Below, piece after piece: positions 50,896 to 60,178 of a stretch of 64,000 nucleotides of DNA (the stretch's first letter is position 1; every line of letters begins with the position of its first letter). The DNA comes from an uncultured Acidimicrobiales bacterium. Its GTDB lineage: Bacteria > Actinomycetota > Acidimicrobiia > Acidimicrobiales > SZUA-35. The stretch covers positions 1 through 64,000 of the forward strand of contig CALJSB010000007.1 in assembly GCA_937976305.1 (NCBI GenBank), in the 5' to 3' direction. Under the pieces are notes generated by a model, which saw only the letters and a program-made list of their open reading frames with translations, made no database searches and was not told where the DNA came from. A program made the translations under genes and the position numbers.

Positions 50896-51309
50896 GTGGC
50901 CGAATCATCCGCAGCTTCCGCTGACGATCCGGAGGGCACGCCATCCCCGGGTCAAGAAATCGCATCGCGGGCAACGACATCGCCGATGCCCTTCGAAGAT
51001 CTGCTGGCTCCGAAACCGATCGACGCGACACCACCCGAACCGGCACGTTGGCTTGCGTTCAGCGGCATCTTGCTCGGCGGCCTCCTTGGTGGGCTCATCG
51101 GCTTCGGGGTTGGCGATCTCATGGGTGGCACGTCGACGTGGTCAACCGGCGGCTTGCTCATCGGTGCGCTGATCGGTGCGGTCGGCGTGGGCATCGTTGC
51201 GCAACTCACTTTGCGAGCGATGAACGAGTGGAATGCCGTCGAACACCCAGAAAGCAAACGTGCGTCAAGGGTAGACTCGGCCAAGCAGAAGCTCGACAAC
51301 GATGCGTGA
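50896..51309 (+). CDS. Small membrane protein of unknown function
   Basis: This 137-residue protein starts at GTG 50896. The N-terminal ~55 residues are Pro/Ala/Ser-rich. Two closely spaced Gly-rich helices follow (WLAFSGILLGGLLGGLIGFGVGDL, GGLLIGALIGAVGVGIVAQLTL), then a charged tail. Its 3' end overlaps the start of the inositol monophosphatase gene by 8 nt. The longer frame to 50818 would cover the divergent nudix promoter. No family recognised. Confidence 0.75.
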   Translation: MAESSAASADDPEGTPSPGQEIASRATTSPMPFEDLLAPKPIDATPPEPARWLAFSGILLGGLLGGLIGFGVGDLMGGTSTWSTGGLLIGALIGAVGVGIVAQLTLRAMNEWNAVEHPESKRASRVDSAKQKLDNDA

Positions 51310-52102
51310 TCTGGCGACCGAGCTTCGAGACCTCGCAATGGGTCTCGCACGTGACGCTGGTGAACTCGCGGAGCGTCTGCGCGATGAAGTCGACTTGGTC
51401 GGAGACACGAAGTCATCTGCTACCGATGTCGTTACTGCGGCCGACAAGGCCTCCGAAAAGCTCATCATCGACGGAGTACTCGCTGCCCGGCCTGACGATG
51501 GCGTGCTCGGCGAGGAGGGTGGCGACGTTGACGGCACCTCTGGGGTCCGATGGCTCATCGATCCGATCGACGGCACGACCAACTACGTCTACAACGTCCC
51601 TGCGTACTGCGTCTCGATCGCTGCCGAACTCGACGGCGATGTCGTCGCCGGTGTCGTCTACGAGCCAAAGGCCGAGACGATGTTCGATGCGGTCCGCGGT
51701 GGCGGGGCCCGCCGAGACGGCGAGCCGATCAGCGTCTCACCACTCACCACACTCGAACTGGCGCTGGTGTCGACAGGTTTCGGCTACCGGGCCGAGCGGC
51801 GGGCAGCCCAGGGTGAGGTGCTCACGCAGTTGTTGCCAGAGATTCGCGACATTCGTCGGTTCGGGTCGGCGGCACTTGATCTCTGCAACGTGGCGCAGGG
51901 GTCGGCGGACGCCTACTACGAACGCGGTCTCAACCGATGGGACTTTGCGGCGGGGTGGTTGATCTGCTCTGAAGCCGGCGGCGTGGTCGGTGACCTCCAT
52001 GGCGGACCGCCAAGCGAGACGTTCCTTCTCGCTGCAAACCCATCATTGTTTGGATTGCTCGGCGATCGGCTTCGCCAGCTCGGCGCAGACCAGACGCCAT
52101 AA
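51302..52102 (+). CDS. Inositol monophosphatase family protein
   Basis: This 266-residue lithium-sensitive-type sugar phosphatase has VVTAADKASEKLII, LGEEGG, WLIDPIDGTTNYVYNVP (metal motif) and ALDLCNVAQGSADAYYERGLNRWDFAAG (second Asp), in the conserved order. Candidate substrates are inositol-1-phosphate, histidinol phosphate or fructose-1,6-bisphosphate. The family cannot be divided further by eye. It lies upstream of the mtrA-like operon by 75 nt. Confidence 0.92.
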   Translation: MRDLATELRDLAMGLARDAGELAERLRDEVDLVGDTKSSATDVVTAADKASEKLIIDGVLAARPDDGVLGEEGGDVDGTSGVRWLIDPIDGTTNYVYNVPAYCVSIAAELDGDVVAGVVYEPKAETMFDAVRGGGARRDGEPISVSPLTTLELALVSTGFGYRAERRAAQGEVLTQLLPEIRDIRRFGSAALDLCNVAQGSADAYYERGLNRWDFAAGWLICSEAGGVVGDLHGGPPSETFLLAANPSLFGLLGDRLRQLGADQTP

Positions 52103-52177
52103 CTGACGAGCCCACTCGCTGCCTCCAAAGAGGCGAATGTCCACCATGGGTGACACAACGACGAAGTTTCGGGCACC

Positions 52178-52870
52178 ATGGTGGCCGTGGGAACACGAAT
52201 CCTGACGGTTGAAGACGATGACCGCATTCGCCAAGCGGTCAAACTCGCCCTTGAAGACGAGGGCTGGGACGTCAACGAAGCGGCAACTGGGGAGACCGCG
52301 CTCGAGGAGTTCAAAGAACACGAGCCGGACGTCGTGTTGATCGACATCATGCTGCCCGGAATGAACGGCTTCGACGTCTGCCGTTCGATCCGCAAGAGCA
52401 GCGATGTTCCAATCATCATGGTCACGGCCCGCAACGACACCCACGACGTGGTCGCCGGGCTCGAAGCCGGCGCAGACGACTATCTCACCAAGCCCTTCGC
52501 CCCCAAAGAGCTCTCGGCCCGCATCCGGGCTCTTCTCCGTCGGGCCCGCACCTCAGATTCGGGCTCGATGGAACGCATCGTCGTCGGCGATCTCTCGATC
52601 TCGCCCGAAGAGGGGCTCGTCACCAAGAACGATGAAGAGCTCCACCTGACAAAGACCGAGTTCCGTCTGCTGGTCGAGCTGGCCTCCCAGCCGGGCAAGG
52701 TCTTCAGCCGTGAGGCACTGCTTGAACGAGTGTGGGGCTATGACTACTTCGCAGATGGTCGTCTCGTCGACGTCCACGTTCGGCGGCTCCGGACCAAGGT
52801 CGAAACTGACCCGGCGAGTCCTCGTTACGTGGTGACGGCGAGAGGCTTGGGCTACAAGCTCCAACCGTGA
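52178..52870 (+). CDS. OmpR-family response regulator (MtrA-like)
   Basis: This 230-residue regulator has a receiver domain, with VEDDDRIRQAVKLAL, the phospho-acceptor Asp in VVLIDIMLPGMNGFDVC, MVTARNDTHD and DDYLTKPFAPKEL. The winged-helix domain has LHLTKTEFRLLVELASQPGKVFSREALLERVWGYDYF and VRRLRTKVE...VVTARGLGYKL. The kinase gene overlaps the stop (GTGA). MtrA is suggested by the three-gene order with a GerMN lipoprotein. The start could also be GTG 52187. Confidence 0.92.
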   Translation: MVAVGTRILTVEDDDRIRQAVKLALEDEGWDVNEAATGETALEEFKEHEPDVVLIDIMLPGMNGFDVCRSIRKSSDVPIIMVTARNDTHDVVAGLEAGADDYLTKPFAPKELSARIRALLRRARTSDSGSMERIVVGDLSISPEEGLVTKNDEELHLTKTEFRLLVELASQPGKVFSREALLERVWGYDYFADGRLVDVHVRRLRTKVETDPASPRYVVTARGLGYKLQP

Positions 52871-54339
52871 TCAATCGCCCCCGCCTGGGGCTCCTCGCTC
52901 GAGTCACAACCATTTACGCACTCGGCGCTCTGTTACTTTCCTCGACGGTTGCGGTCGCGACGTTTGCGCTCGTCCAGCGCCAGCTCATTTCTGATTTGGA
53001 AGAACAGGCGCAACTTCAAGCGTTTCGAAACACCCGGCGCCTCGGACCAAACTTGCAGCGCCTGCAAGAAAACCCAGACCCGCCCGAGCCTCTCGAAGAA
53101 GGGGCCGAAGTCATCGATCGCTTTGTCTCACTGATCCTCGATACGAGCGTGATCTTTCGCCCGAACGGTGCCCTCGTGCTCATCATCCCAAGCGATGGGC
53201 AGGCGCGATCACTCTCGGGCCTCGAGGCCCGAGACATTCCAGCGGATCTCCAACGCTTCGTTGTCGATGACCAGGTGGCCGAGAAGCGTTTCAACGATGG
53301 TGACGGCAATCCGCTGTACGGCATCGGCTTGCGCTTCCCGGACCTCGACATCGAATACTACGAGATCGTGCCGATGACCGCCGTCGCAAACACGCTGTCG
53401 TCGCTGCGCGTCATCCTCATCGGTGTCTCACTCGGCGCCAGCTTGCTTGGCGCGCTCCTCGGCTATTACTCAGCCCGGCGAGCTCTCCAGCCGCTCTCAC
53501 AGGTCGGTCTTGCTGCAGGCGCCATCGCCGGTGGCGACTTCTCTGCTCGACTCGAACCAACGGTCGATCCGAGCCTCCGTCAGATCACCGAGACGTTCAA
53601 CGAGATGGTCGATGCACTGCAACGGCGGATCCAGCGCGACGAGCGATTCACCTCTGATGTCAGCCACGAGCTCCGATCGCCGCTCATGACACTGTCGGCC
53701 TCTGTTGAAGTGATCGACCGGCGGAGAGCTGAGCTACCAGAGCCGGCCCAACAGGCGGTCGACCTGCTCAAGAAGGACCTCGAGCGGTTTCAGCGGCTTG
53801 TCGAAGATCTACTCGAGATTTCACGCATGGACGTCGGTGCCGTCGAACTCGACCTGAGTCCAATCCTGCTGGAGGAGTTTCTGTCGTTTGTTGTGGCCCA
53901 AAGCCAAACACCAAGCGTGTCGATCATCGCTCAACAGGGAGCTGAAGACCTCGTGATCATGGCCGACAAGCGCCGCCTGGCGCAGGCCATCACCAATCTC
54001 ATTGACAACGCTGCGAAATACGCCGGCGGCGCTACCTGCATCGGGTTCGAGACGAGCAACGGCAAGGCTCAGATCTTGGTCGAAGACCGAGGACCGGGGG
54101 TCGCTGTCGAAGACCGAGAGCGCATCTTCGACCGCTTCACCAGGGCCGGAGCAGACGCCGGCCGGCGCGACATCGCCCGCGGTGTTGGCCTCGGTTTGTC
54201 TCTTGTTGCTGAACACGTTCGGTTGCACAATGGCGAGGTGTGGGTCACCGGTCGGCGGGACGGCGATCCCGGGGCGCGGTTCGTTGTTGAGCTCCCCATC
54301 GGCGACGTCGTCGAGAGCGATGAGGAACTCGCCATATGA
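52867..54339 (+). CDS. Sensor histidine kinase (MtrB-like)
   Basis: This 490-residue kinase has two membrane helices (IYALGALLLSSTVAVATFAL, VILIGVSLGASLLGALLGYYSA) flanking a ~150-residue extracytoplasmic sensor. HAMP is at ~205-255. The H-box is FTSDVSHELRSPLMTL. The ATP-binding domain has the N-box AITNLIDNAAKYA, G1 VEDRGPGVAVED and G2 GVGLGLSLVAEHV. The domains and their order match MtrB, which senses envelope or septal state in mycobacteria. This functional transfer is an inference. Confidence 0.92.
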   Translation: MINRPRLGLLARVTTIYALGALLLSSTVAVATFALVQRQLISDLEEQAQLQAFRNTRRLGPNLQRLQENPDPPEPLEEGAEVIDRFVSLILDTSVIFRPNGALVLIIPSDGQARSLSGLEARDIPADLQRFVVDDQVAEKRFNDGDGNPLYGIGLRFPDLDIEYYEIVPMTAVANTLSSLRVILIGVSLGASLLGALLGYYSARRALQPLSQVGLAAGAIAGGDFSARLEPTVDPSLRQITETFNEMVDALQRRIQRDERFTSDVSHELRSPLMTLSASVEVIDRRRAELPEPAQQAVDLLKKDLERFQRLVEDLLEISRMDVGAVELDLSPILLEEFLSFVVAQSQTPSVSIIAQQGAEDLVIMADKRRLAQAITNLIDNAAKYAGGATCIGFETSNGKAQILVEDRGPGVAVEDRERIFDRFTRAGADAGRRDIARGVGLGLSLVAEHVRLHNGEVWVTGRRDGDPGARFVVELPIGDVVESDEELAI

Positions 54340-55079
54340 GACCGATGCACCGATTTGCGGCTTTGCTCGCCGGGTTCGCCTCGATTCTTGGTGCCTGCGC
54401 GGTGATCCCTATTGAGGAGTCAGCGTCGCCTGTCGAGTCCGTTCCCGATGACATCTTCACGACAACGGTGCCGTCAACGACCACCACTGAAGCGGAGCCC
54501 GATGCGATCGTGTTCACGCTGACGCTCTACTGGCAGTTCCAGGACGCGGCCGGTGCACAGCGGCTGATCGGAGTCGAACGGGTTCAGGAAGAGTCACCGA
54601 CAGCCGAACAGGCGATCGCGGCCCTCATCGTTGGGCCCAGCGTCGACGAGAGCGAGCGGCTCGCCGAGATCGGTGTGTTCTTTCCTTTCACCTCCGACGT
54701 CCTTGCCCCAACCGTCGGCCAGCCGAACGAGAATCAGATTGTCGTTGTGACCGTTTCACCTGAGTTTGGCTTGCGAGAGAACGACGCGGCAAAGATTCCG
54801 CTGGCCCAGGAGATCGTTTGCACGCTGACGAGCCTGCCATCGGTCAGTGGTGTGGTGATCGAAGACGAGCAGGGTGAGATCGCCCTTCCCGACACCGACT
54901 CAGAGACAATCGTCGGCGCTGCCGCGTCCAACAACTACAACTGCGACCAGGCTCCCGAGATCGAGACCTTTCTCGCGCAGACCCAGCAGCCGCCGCTCGA
55001 TGAAACCGACCCAGAAGGCGATCCAGACGCTGACCCCGAGGCCGAACTCGAGGCTGATCTCGGCGTCAACGGCGGCTGA
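54336..55079 (+). CDS. GerMN-domain lipoprotein (short LpqB-like)
   Basis: This 247-residue lipoprotein has the signal HRFAALLAGFASILGAC, with lipobox LGAC. A Thr-rich linker, a single GerMN domain (VFTLTLYWQFQDAAGAQRL...AIAALIVGPS...GVFFPFTSDV) and a very acidic Asp/Glu-rich tail follow. In mycobacteria LpqB modulates MtrAB and has a large C-terminal beta-propeller, not present here. The start overlaps mtrB (ATGA). The stop touches the galK stop with no spacer. Confidence 0.85.
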   Translation: MRPMHRFAALLAGFASILGACAVIPIEESASPVESVPDDIFTTTVPSTTTTEAEPDAIVFTLTLYWQFQDAAGAQRLIGVERVQEESPTAEQAIAALIVGPSVDESERLAEIGVFFPFTSDVLAPTVGQPNENQIVVVTVSPEFGLRENDAAKIPLAQEIVCTLTSLPSVSGVVIEDEQGEIALPDTDSETIVGAAASNNYNCDQAPEIETFLAQTQQPPLDETDPEGDPDADPEAELEADLGVNGG

Positions 55080-56099
55080 TCAATCCGGTGTGCTGCTCAC
55101 GCTGGCCCCAGGCCCCGGTTCGGCTCGGATCCACCACTCGTCGATGTCGAGTTCGACTCCCGGTTCCGCAAATGCCACGAGGGAACCGCCAAAGCCACCC
55201 CCGGTGAGTCTGGCGCCGTAGATCCCGGGTGTCGCGCTGAGCTTGGCTGCTTGGGCGTCGACGATGGGGGTCGACACTTCGTAGTCGTCAGCCAGACTCC
55301 GATGCCCCTCACCGAGAATCTCCCCGGCAAGGGGCAAGTCACCGGCTGCGAGCGCATCAACCATGGCGTGCACGCGGGCGTTCTCGGAAATGACGTGGCG
55401 CCCTCGGCTGCGCAGTCGTTCATCGCTCACCTGTCCGAGATCATCAAGCGTCGCGTCTCGGAGCGGCCCGATCATGGTCTCGAGTGCTTCGCATGATGCC
55501 CGCCGTTCGTTGTATTCCGAGTCGGCGAGGATCCGGGGTTGTCCTGAGTGCACGACGAGCACATCAAGACCCTCTGGAAGCGGCGTGGGTGTGACATCGA
55601 GTGTCCGACAATCGATGAGCAACGCATGACCGTCGACCCCCGACACCGAACTGAGTTGGTCCATGATGCCACTGCGGACGCCAGTAGCTTCAGCCTCGAT
55701 GTCGCGTGCCAGTTGAGCGAGCTCATGTCGATCTCGATCACCGCCCAAGGCCAGGAGAACGGCAACCGTCAGAGCGGAACTCGACGAGAGCCCCGTGCCG
55801 CCAGCTGGAAGCGTGCTGTCGATCGAGCCGTCGAAACCTTCGGTGAAGTCGAGACTCGATACAACGGCGGCCAGGTATCGACCCCATGGCGGATCGACTG
55901 CGGATGCAGAGCCGTCAATCGGGAGAACCAGATCAAGCACCTCTGATTGTTGCGATGAGCTGAGCGTGAGCCGGCCGCCACCGACTGAGCCAGACACCGT
56001 GATGCCCATCGTGAGCGCCATCGGCAACACGAGGCCGCCGGTGTAGTCGGTGTGTTCGCCGATCAGATTGACCCGGCCCGGTGCAAAAGAGGTGATCAA
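55080..56099 (-). CDS. galK: Galactokinase
   Basis: This 339-residue GHMP kinase phosphorylates galactose at C1. Signatures are FAPGRVNLIGEHTDYTGGLVLP (galactokinase motif), LPAGGTGLSSSSALTVAV (ATP loop), SGIMDQLSSVSG with catalytic Asp, and ARLTGGGFGGSLVAF. Length is a little short of typical bacterial GalK (~380). It starts ATGA-overlapped with pfk, so both are in one operon. No other Leloir genes are in the window. Confidence 0.92.
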   Translation of the reverse strand: MITSFAPGRVNLIGEHTDYTGGLVLPMALTMGITVSGSVGGGRLTLSSSQQSEVLDLVLPIDGSASAVDPPWGRYLAAVVSSLDFTEGFDGSIDSTLPAGGTGLSSSSALTVAVLLALGGDRDRHELAQLARDIEAEATGVRSGIMDQLSSVSGVDGHALLIDCRTLDVTPTPLPEGLDVLVVHSGQPRILADSEYNERRASCEALETMIGPLRDATLDDLGQVSDERLRSRGRHVISENARVHAMVDALAAGDLPLAGEILGEGHRSLADDYEVSTPIVDAQAAKLSATPGIYGARLTGGGFGGSLVAFAEPGVELDIDEWWIRAEPGPGASVSSTPD

Positions 56100-57124
56100 G
56101 CGAAGAACTCCTGTGCCGTTTCCCAGAGCTGCGGGTTGACGAATTTGAGCTCGCGAACGGCGTCGGCAATCGGCACGCGCACAACACGATCAGCGACGAG
56201 CGCAACCATCTGACCCCACGCTTCGTCATGAGCTGCATCGATGGCGGCAACGCCGTACCAAGACGACAGCACTCGATCGAGGGCAGTCGGCGTTCCGCCA
56301 CGTTGCACGTGGCCAAGGATGGTCACTCGCGTCTCAAAACCGGTTCTGGTCTCGATCTCGCTTGCGACCTTGTTGGCAATGCCCCCGAGCACAATGTGGC
56401 CGTACTCGTCGTAGGAGTCGGCTGGCACCTCAAAGGTGCCTTCCTTGGGCTTGGCACCCTCGGCAACCACGACGATGGACGCGTAGCGGCCTTTCTCATG
56501 ACGGCGGCTCAGCGAGGCGCAGACATCATCGATGTCGAACGGCTCTTCAGGAATGAGCGTGAAGGTGGCACCCCCGGCCAAACCAGCCCACGTGGCGATG
56601 TGACCCACGTGGCGGCCCATGACCTCGACAACCATCACCCGGTTGTGGCTTTCTGCGGTGCTGTGGAGTCGGTCGATCGCCTCGGTTGCGATCGTGACGG
56701 CGGTATCGAAGCCGAACGTTCGCTCGGTGATACCGATGTCGTTGTCAATCGTCTTTGGAACACCGAGGATCGGAAGCCCAGCCTTGAACAGCTCGGCCGA
56801 ACACGACAACGTGCCCTCGCCACCGATGGCGATGATGCAGTCAAGGTTGTTGGCGTCGATACAGCTCCGGACCTTGTCAACCCCATCGGGATACATGTAC
56901 GGATTGATCCGACTTGTTCCTATGACGGTTCCGCCCCGAGGCAGCGTCCCGCGGAGTCCGTTGATATCGAGGGTGTCGAAGTCATTGTCCATGACGCCGC
57001 GCCACCCATCACGAAACCCGAGAATGTCGTCGCCGTAGTGTTTCGTTCCCTTGCGGACGATGGCGCGAATGACTGCGTTGAGTCCGGGGCAGTCGCCCCC
57101 GCCTGTGAGTACTCCGACGCGCAT
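56096..57124 (-). CDS. pfkA: 6-phosphofructokinase (actinobacterial group III type)
   Basis: This 342-residue phosphofructokinase has VGVLTGGGDCPGLNAVIRA, GTVIGTSRIN, ATP/PPi-selecting IAIGGEGTLSCS, the catalytic loop VPKTIDNDIG, MVVEVMGRHVGHIATWAG and LGHVQRGGTPTALDR. Gly in the GGEG motif fits ATP use, while Lys in PKTIDND is seen in both ATP- and PPi-dependent mixed group III enzymes. The donor is therefore likely ATP but not proven. SD GAGG is 4 nt from ATG. It is divergent from glpK. Confidence 0.93.
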   Translation of the reverse strand: MRVGVLTGGGDCPGLNAVIRAIVRKGTKHYGDDILGFRDGWRGVMDNDFDTLDINGLRGTLPRGGTVIGTSRINPYMYPDGVDKVRSCIDANNLDCIIAIGGEGTLSCSAELFKAGLPILGVPKTIDNDIGITERTFGFDTAVTIATEAIDRLHSTAESHNRVMVVEVMGRHVGHIATWAGLAGGATFTLIPEEPFDIDDVCASLSRRHEKGRYASIVVVAEGAKPKEGTFEVPADSYDEYGHIVLGGIANKVASEIETRTGFETRVTILGHVQRGGTPTALDRVLSSWYGVAAIDAAHDEAWGQMVALVADRVVRVPIADAVRELKFVNPQLWETAQEFFA

Positions 57125-57252
57125 GGCACCTCTGTTTGGCTGACCCCTGGCGGGGCACTCGATAGAAAGCTCGACGACGTTGTCGGAAGACCCAAATATA
57201 GGGCCGTTTCACGTACAGTCGGAGCGAACAGGCCGAAACAACAGGAGACGCT

Positions 57253-58752
57253 ATGTCGTACGTGATCGCCCTCGACGCCGGAACAACCGGGGTGCGAGCG
57301 TTGGCCATCTCAGAAGACAGCCAGATCAAGGGTTTGGCGTACCGAGAGTTCACCCAGTTCTTTCCCCAACCGGGCTGGGTCGAGCACGACGCAACCGAGA
57401 TTTGGGAGTCGATCCAAGCCGTTCTTGCCGAGCTGATTCCGTCCCTCGATGGCCCGGTGTCCGCCGTCGGCATCACCGATCAACGAGAAACAGTTGTGGC
57501 CTGGGACCGGCGAACTGGCGAACCTCGACATCAGGCCATCGTCTGGCAGGATCGACGAACCGCCGATCGCTGCGAGGAGTTGACCGCAGCCGGTCATCTC
57601 GATCTCGTCCGCTCAACGACAGGCCTCGGCCTCGACCCGTACTTTTCTGGCACGAAGTTTGCTTGGCTTCTCGAGGAGGGCGGCGTCGAGCGAGACGAAC
57701 ACCTTGCGTTGGGCACGATCGACACGTGGTTGATCTGGAAGCTCACGAACGGCACGACGTTCGCGACCGAGCCGTCGAACGCATCCCGCACGCTTCTGTT
57801 CGACATCAGGTCTCTTGCGTGGTCTGAAGAGCTCTGTGATCTGCTGAGCGTGCCCATGGAAGCACTCCCCGAGGTCCGCCCGAGCAGCGGGCGCTTTGGT
57901 GTCACGGCCGACTCAACCGCCCTTGGCGCCGGCATCCCGATTTCGGGGGTTGCTGGAGATCAGCAGGCAGCTCTCTTCGGTCAGGCTTGCTTTGAGCCTG
58001 GCATGACGAAGAACACCTACGGGACCGGCTCCTTCCTTCTCATGAACGTGGGCACGACGTGTCCTGATCCGGTCGATGGCTTGCTCACGACCGTCGGTTG
58101 GACCCTCAACGAAAGTGATCCGGCAACCTATGCCTACGAAGGGTCGATCTTTGTGACGGGCGCTGCGATTCAGTGGCTGCGCGACGGGCTCGGGATCATC
58201 AACGAAGCGGCCGAGATCGGCCCGCTCGCGGCGAGCGTCGACGACAGCGGCGACGTCTTTCTCGTACCCGCCTTTGCCGGGCTCGGAAGCCCGTTCTGGG
58301 ATCCGTATGCCCGCGGCACCATCGTTGGCATCACACGGGGAACCGGTCGAGCAGAACTGGCTCGAGCCACCGTTGAATCAATGGCGTACCAAGTTCGTGG
58401 GGTCGTCGATGCCATGACCCAAGGAGCTGGGCTCGAGCTCGCAGAACTCAGAGTCGACGGAGGAGCGTCCGTCATGGACCTGCTGCTACAGCTACAAGCC
58501 GACCAACTCGGCGTACCCGTGACCCGCCCAACAATGCAGGAAACCACAGCCCTTGGCGCCGCCTACCTCGCAGGTCTTGCCGAGGGCGTCTGGAGTTCGC
58601 TCGACGACATCACCAATGCGTGGAGTCGCGACGTATCGGTCGAACCTCAGGCCAAGCGAGCAGACGCAGACCAGCGGTATGCCCGCTGGAACCAGGCAGT
58701 CGAGCGTTCGCTCGGATGGGCCCGCCAGGACGGCGACGAAGCGAACGTCTGA
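57253..58752 (+). CDS. glpK: Glycerol kinase
   Basis: This 499-residue FGGY kinase makes glycerol-3-phosphate from glycerol and ATP. Motifs are IALDAGTTGVRALAI, GITDQRETVVAWDRRTGEP, AIVWQDRRTADRC, YFSGTKFAWLL, IDTWLIWKLTNG, GVAGDQQAALFGQACF, KNTYGTGSFLLMNVG and FGGY-type LAELRVDGGASVMDLLLQ, a strong match. SD GGAG is 5 nt from ATG. A TetR gene follows by 45 nt across a palindrome. Confidence 0.95.
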   Translation: MSYVIALDAGTTGVRALAISEDSQIKGLAYREFTQFFPQPGWVEHDATEIWESIQAVLAELIPSLDGPVSAVGITDQRETVVAWDRRTGEPRHQAIVWQDRRTADRCEELTAAGHLDLVRSTTGLGLDPYFSGTKFAWLLEEGGVERDEHLALGTIDTWLIWKLTNGTTFATEPSNASRTLLFDIRSLAWSEELCDLLSVPMEALPEVRPSSGRFGVTADSTALGAGIPISGVAGDQQAALFGQACFEPGMTKNTYGTGSFLLMNVGTTCPDPVDGLLTTVGWTLNESDPATYAYEGSIFVTGAAIQWLRDGLGIINEAAEIGPLAASVDDSGDVFLVPAFAGLGSPFWDPYARGTIVGITRGTGRAELARATVESMAYQVRGVVDAMTQGAGLELAELRVDGGASVMDLLLQLQADQLGVPVTRPTMQETTALGAAYLAGLAEGVWSSLDDITNAWSRDVSVEPQAKRADADQRYARWNQAVERSLGWARQDGDEANV

Positions 58753-58757
58753 CCGCA

Positions 58758-58777
58758 TCTTGACCGATCGGTCAAGA
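58758..58777. promoter_or_regulatory. Perfect palindromic operator upstream of tetR-type gene
   Basis: TCTTGACCGATCGGTCAAGA is a perfect 20-bp palindrome between the glpK stop and the TetR start. It is of the size, symmetry and position typical of TetR autoregulatory operators. It contains a TTGACC that could be a -35 element. Confidence 0.7.
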
Positions 58778-58797
58778 GCTTCCTACCCTCGGAGTGA

Positions 58798-59448
58798 ATG
58801 TCGGCAGCGGACAGTGAGAACAACACAGAGCCGGAGAGCGGCAAGGGAGCAGGGTCGCAACCGCCGGCGCGCCAACTCACCGCTCGAGGACGAGACCGTC
58901 GACAGAAGCTGCTCGATTTTGCAACAGAGCGCTTTGCTCAGAACGGCTTTCACCCCACCTCAGTGTCTGACATCGTCGACGGCATCGGAGTCGGCAAGGG
59001 CGTCTTCTACTGGTACTTCCCTTCGAAGGACGATCTACTCCTCGAGATTCTCCGTGAAGCTCTCGTCGATGTCCGACGCTTTCAGCGGGCCCACATGGAT
59101 CCGGGTGACGATCCGCTGCGACAGCTCGAAGACGGCATCCGCGCCTCGCTGACCTGGTCGGCAGACAACCCAAACGTGTGGCGTCTTGTCATGTTCGCGT
59201 GGACCGAGGAGAAGTTCGCCAAGTCACTTCGCCGGGGCCGGCGCATCACCATCCAAGACACCACCAAGCTCGTGTCGGCGGCGATGGAAGACGGGCTCAT
59301 CAAGCCCGGTGACGCCACGATGCTCGCTACTGCGGTACGAGGCGTGACCGACGAGCTCGGCCGACAGTACGCCGTCGGCAACAAGCCGCTCAGCGAAGAG
59401 GTGCTCGACAATGCCGTGCGCTTCTGCCTCTACGGCCTCGCCGGATAA
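58798..59448 (+). CDS. TetR family transcriptional regulator
   Basis: This 216-residue regulator has an extended N-terminus of ~30 residues. The HTH domain follows (RRQKLLDFATERFAQNGFHPTSVSDIVDGIGVGKGVFYWYFPSKDDLLLEIL), with the family YWYF(P)SK motif. The C-terminal helices bind an unknown ligand. A 20-bp palindrome lies 21-40 nt before its ATG, so autoregulation is probable. It may also control glpK just upstream. Confidence 0.93.
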   Translation: MSAADSENNTEPESGKGAGSQPPARQLTARGRDRRQKLLDFATERFAQNGFHPTSVSDIVDGIGVGKGVFYWYFPSKDDLLLEILREALVDVRRFQRAHMDPGDDPLRQLEDGIRASLTWSADNPNVWRLVMFAWTEEKFAKSLRRGRRITIQDTTKLVSAAMEDGLIKPGDATMLATAVRGVTDELGRQYAVGNKPLSEEVLDNAVRFCLYGLAG

Positions 59449-59504
59449 CTCGCTGGCCGCTTAACTCAGTGGCGCACTGATCGTCAATCGCCAACAGTTG
59501 CGGC

Positions 59505-60167
59505 GTGGACCCGTTCAGTTTCTCCGGCATCGTGTTCGACTTCGACGGTCTCATCGTCGATACCGAAACTCCCCTCTACGAAGCCTGGGCTGCCACCTTC
59601 CGGCACTTCGGCCTCGAACCCATCGCCCTCGACGTCTGGGCCCACTCGCTGGGCCGCCACGACGATGACCCCGAGATGTTGGATCCCGTCGCCGAACTGC
59701 AGCGTCGTCTCGGCCCCGACATTGATGTCACGGAGGCTCAGAAGGTTCGCAGAGAGCGACGCGACGCGATGCTTGCCGTCGCCAACGTTCGGCCTGGCGT
59801 CCGTTCGTTGATTGCAGGCTGCAACACCCGAGGACTTCCCATCGCCATCGCTTCGAGTTCGCCCGCTGACTGGGTCGACCCGCTCCTCACACAGCACCGG
59901 CTCATTGACTCGTTCTCGATCAGATGTCACGCCGGTGGCGAGACGCCAGGTAAACCCGACCCTGCGGTCTACCTGCTGGCGTGTGAACGACTCGGTATCG
60001 ACCCAGCACAGGCGCTGGCCCTCGAGGACTCCCCAAACGGCATCCGTGCTGCAAAGGCGGCTGGAATGACCGTTGTTGCCGCGCCGACGTTCGTCAGCCG
60101 TTCGCTTGACCTCTCCCTCGCTGACAGCATCGTCACCGATCTGACTGAACTGCTCCGCCAGAACTGA
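59505..60167 (+). CDS. HAD superfamily hydrolase (beta-phosphoglucomutase/phosphatase-like)
   Basis: This 220-residue HAD enzyme has motif I IVFDFDGLIVDTE with the nucleophile Asp and general acid Asp. The cap is inserted C1-type. Motif II is IAIASSSPADW, motif III is in GKPDPAVYLLACERLG and motif IV is LALEDSPNGIRAAKAAGM. The DGxxxDTE form with the GKP motif is typical of sugar-phosphate phosphatases. Substrate unknown. The start is GTG. Confidence 0.93.
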   Translation: MDPFSFSGIVFDFDGLIVDTETPLYEAWAATFRHFGLEPIALDVWAHSLGRHDDDPEMLDPVAELQRRLGPDIDVTEAQKVRRERRDAMLAVANVRPGVRSLIAGCNTRGLPIAIASSSPADWVDPLLTQHRLIDSFSIRCHAGGETPGKPDPAVYLLACERLGIDPAQALALEDSPNGIRAAKAAGMTVVAAPTFVSRSLDLSLADSIVTDLTELLRQN

Positions 60168-60178
60168 TCCGACAGCAG

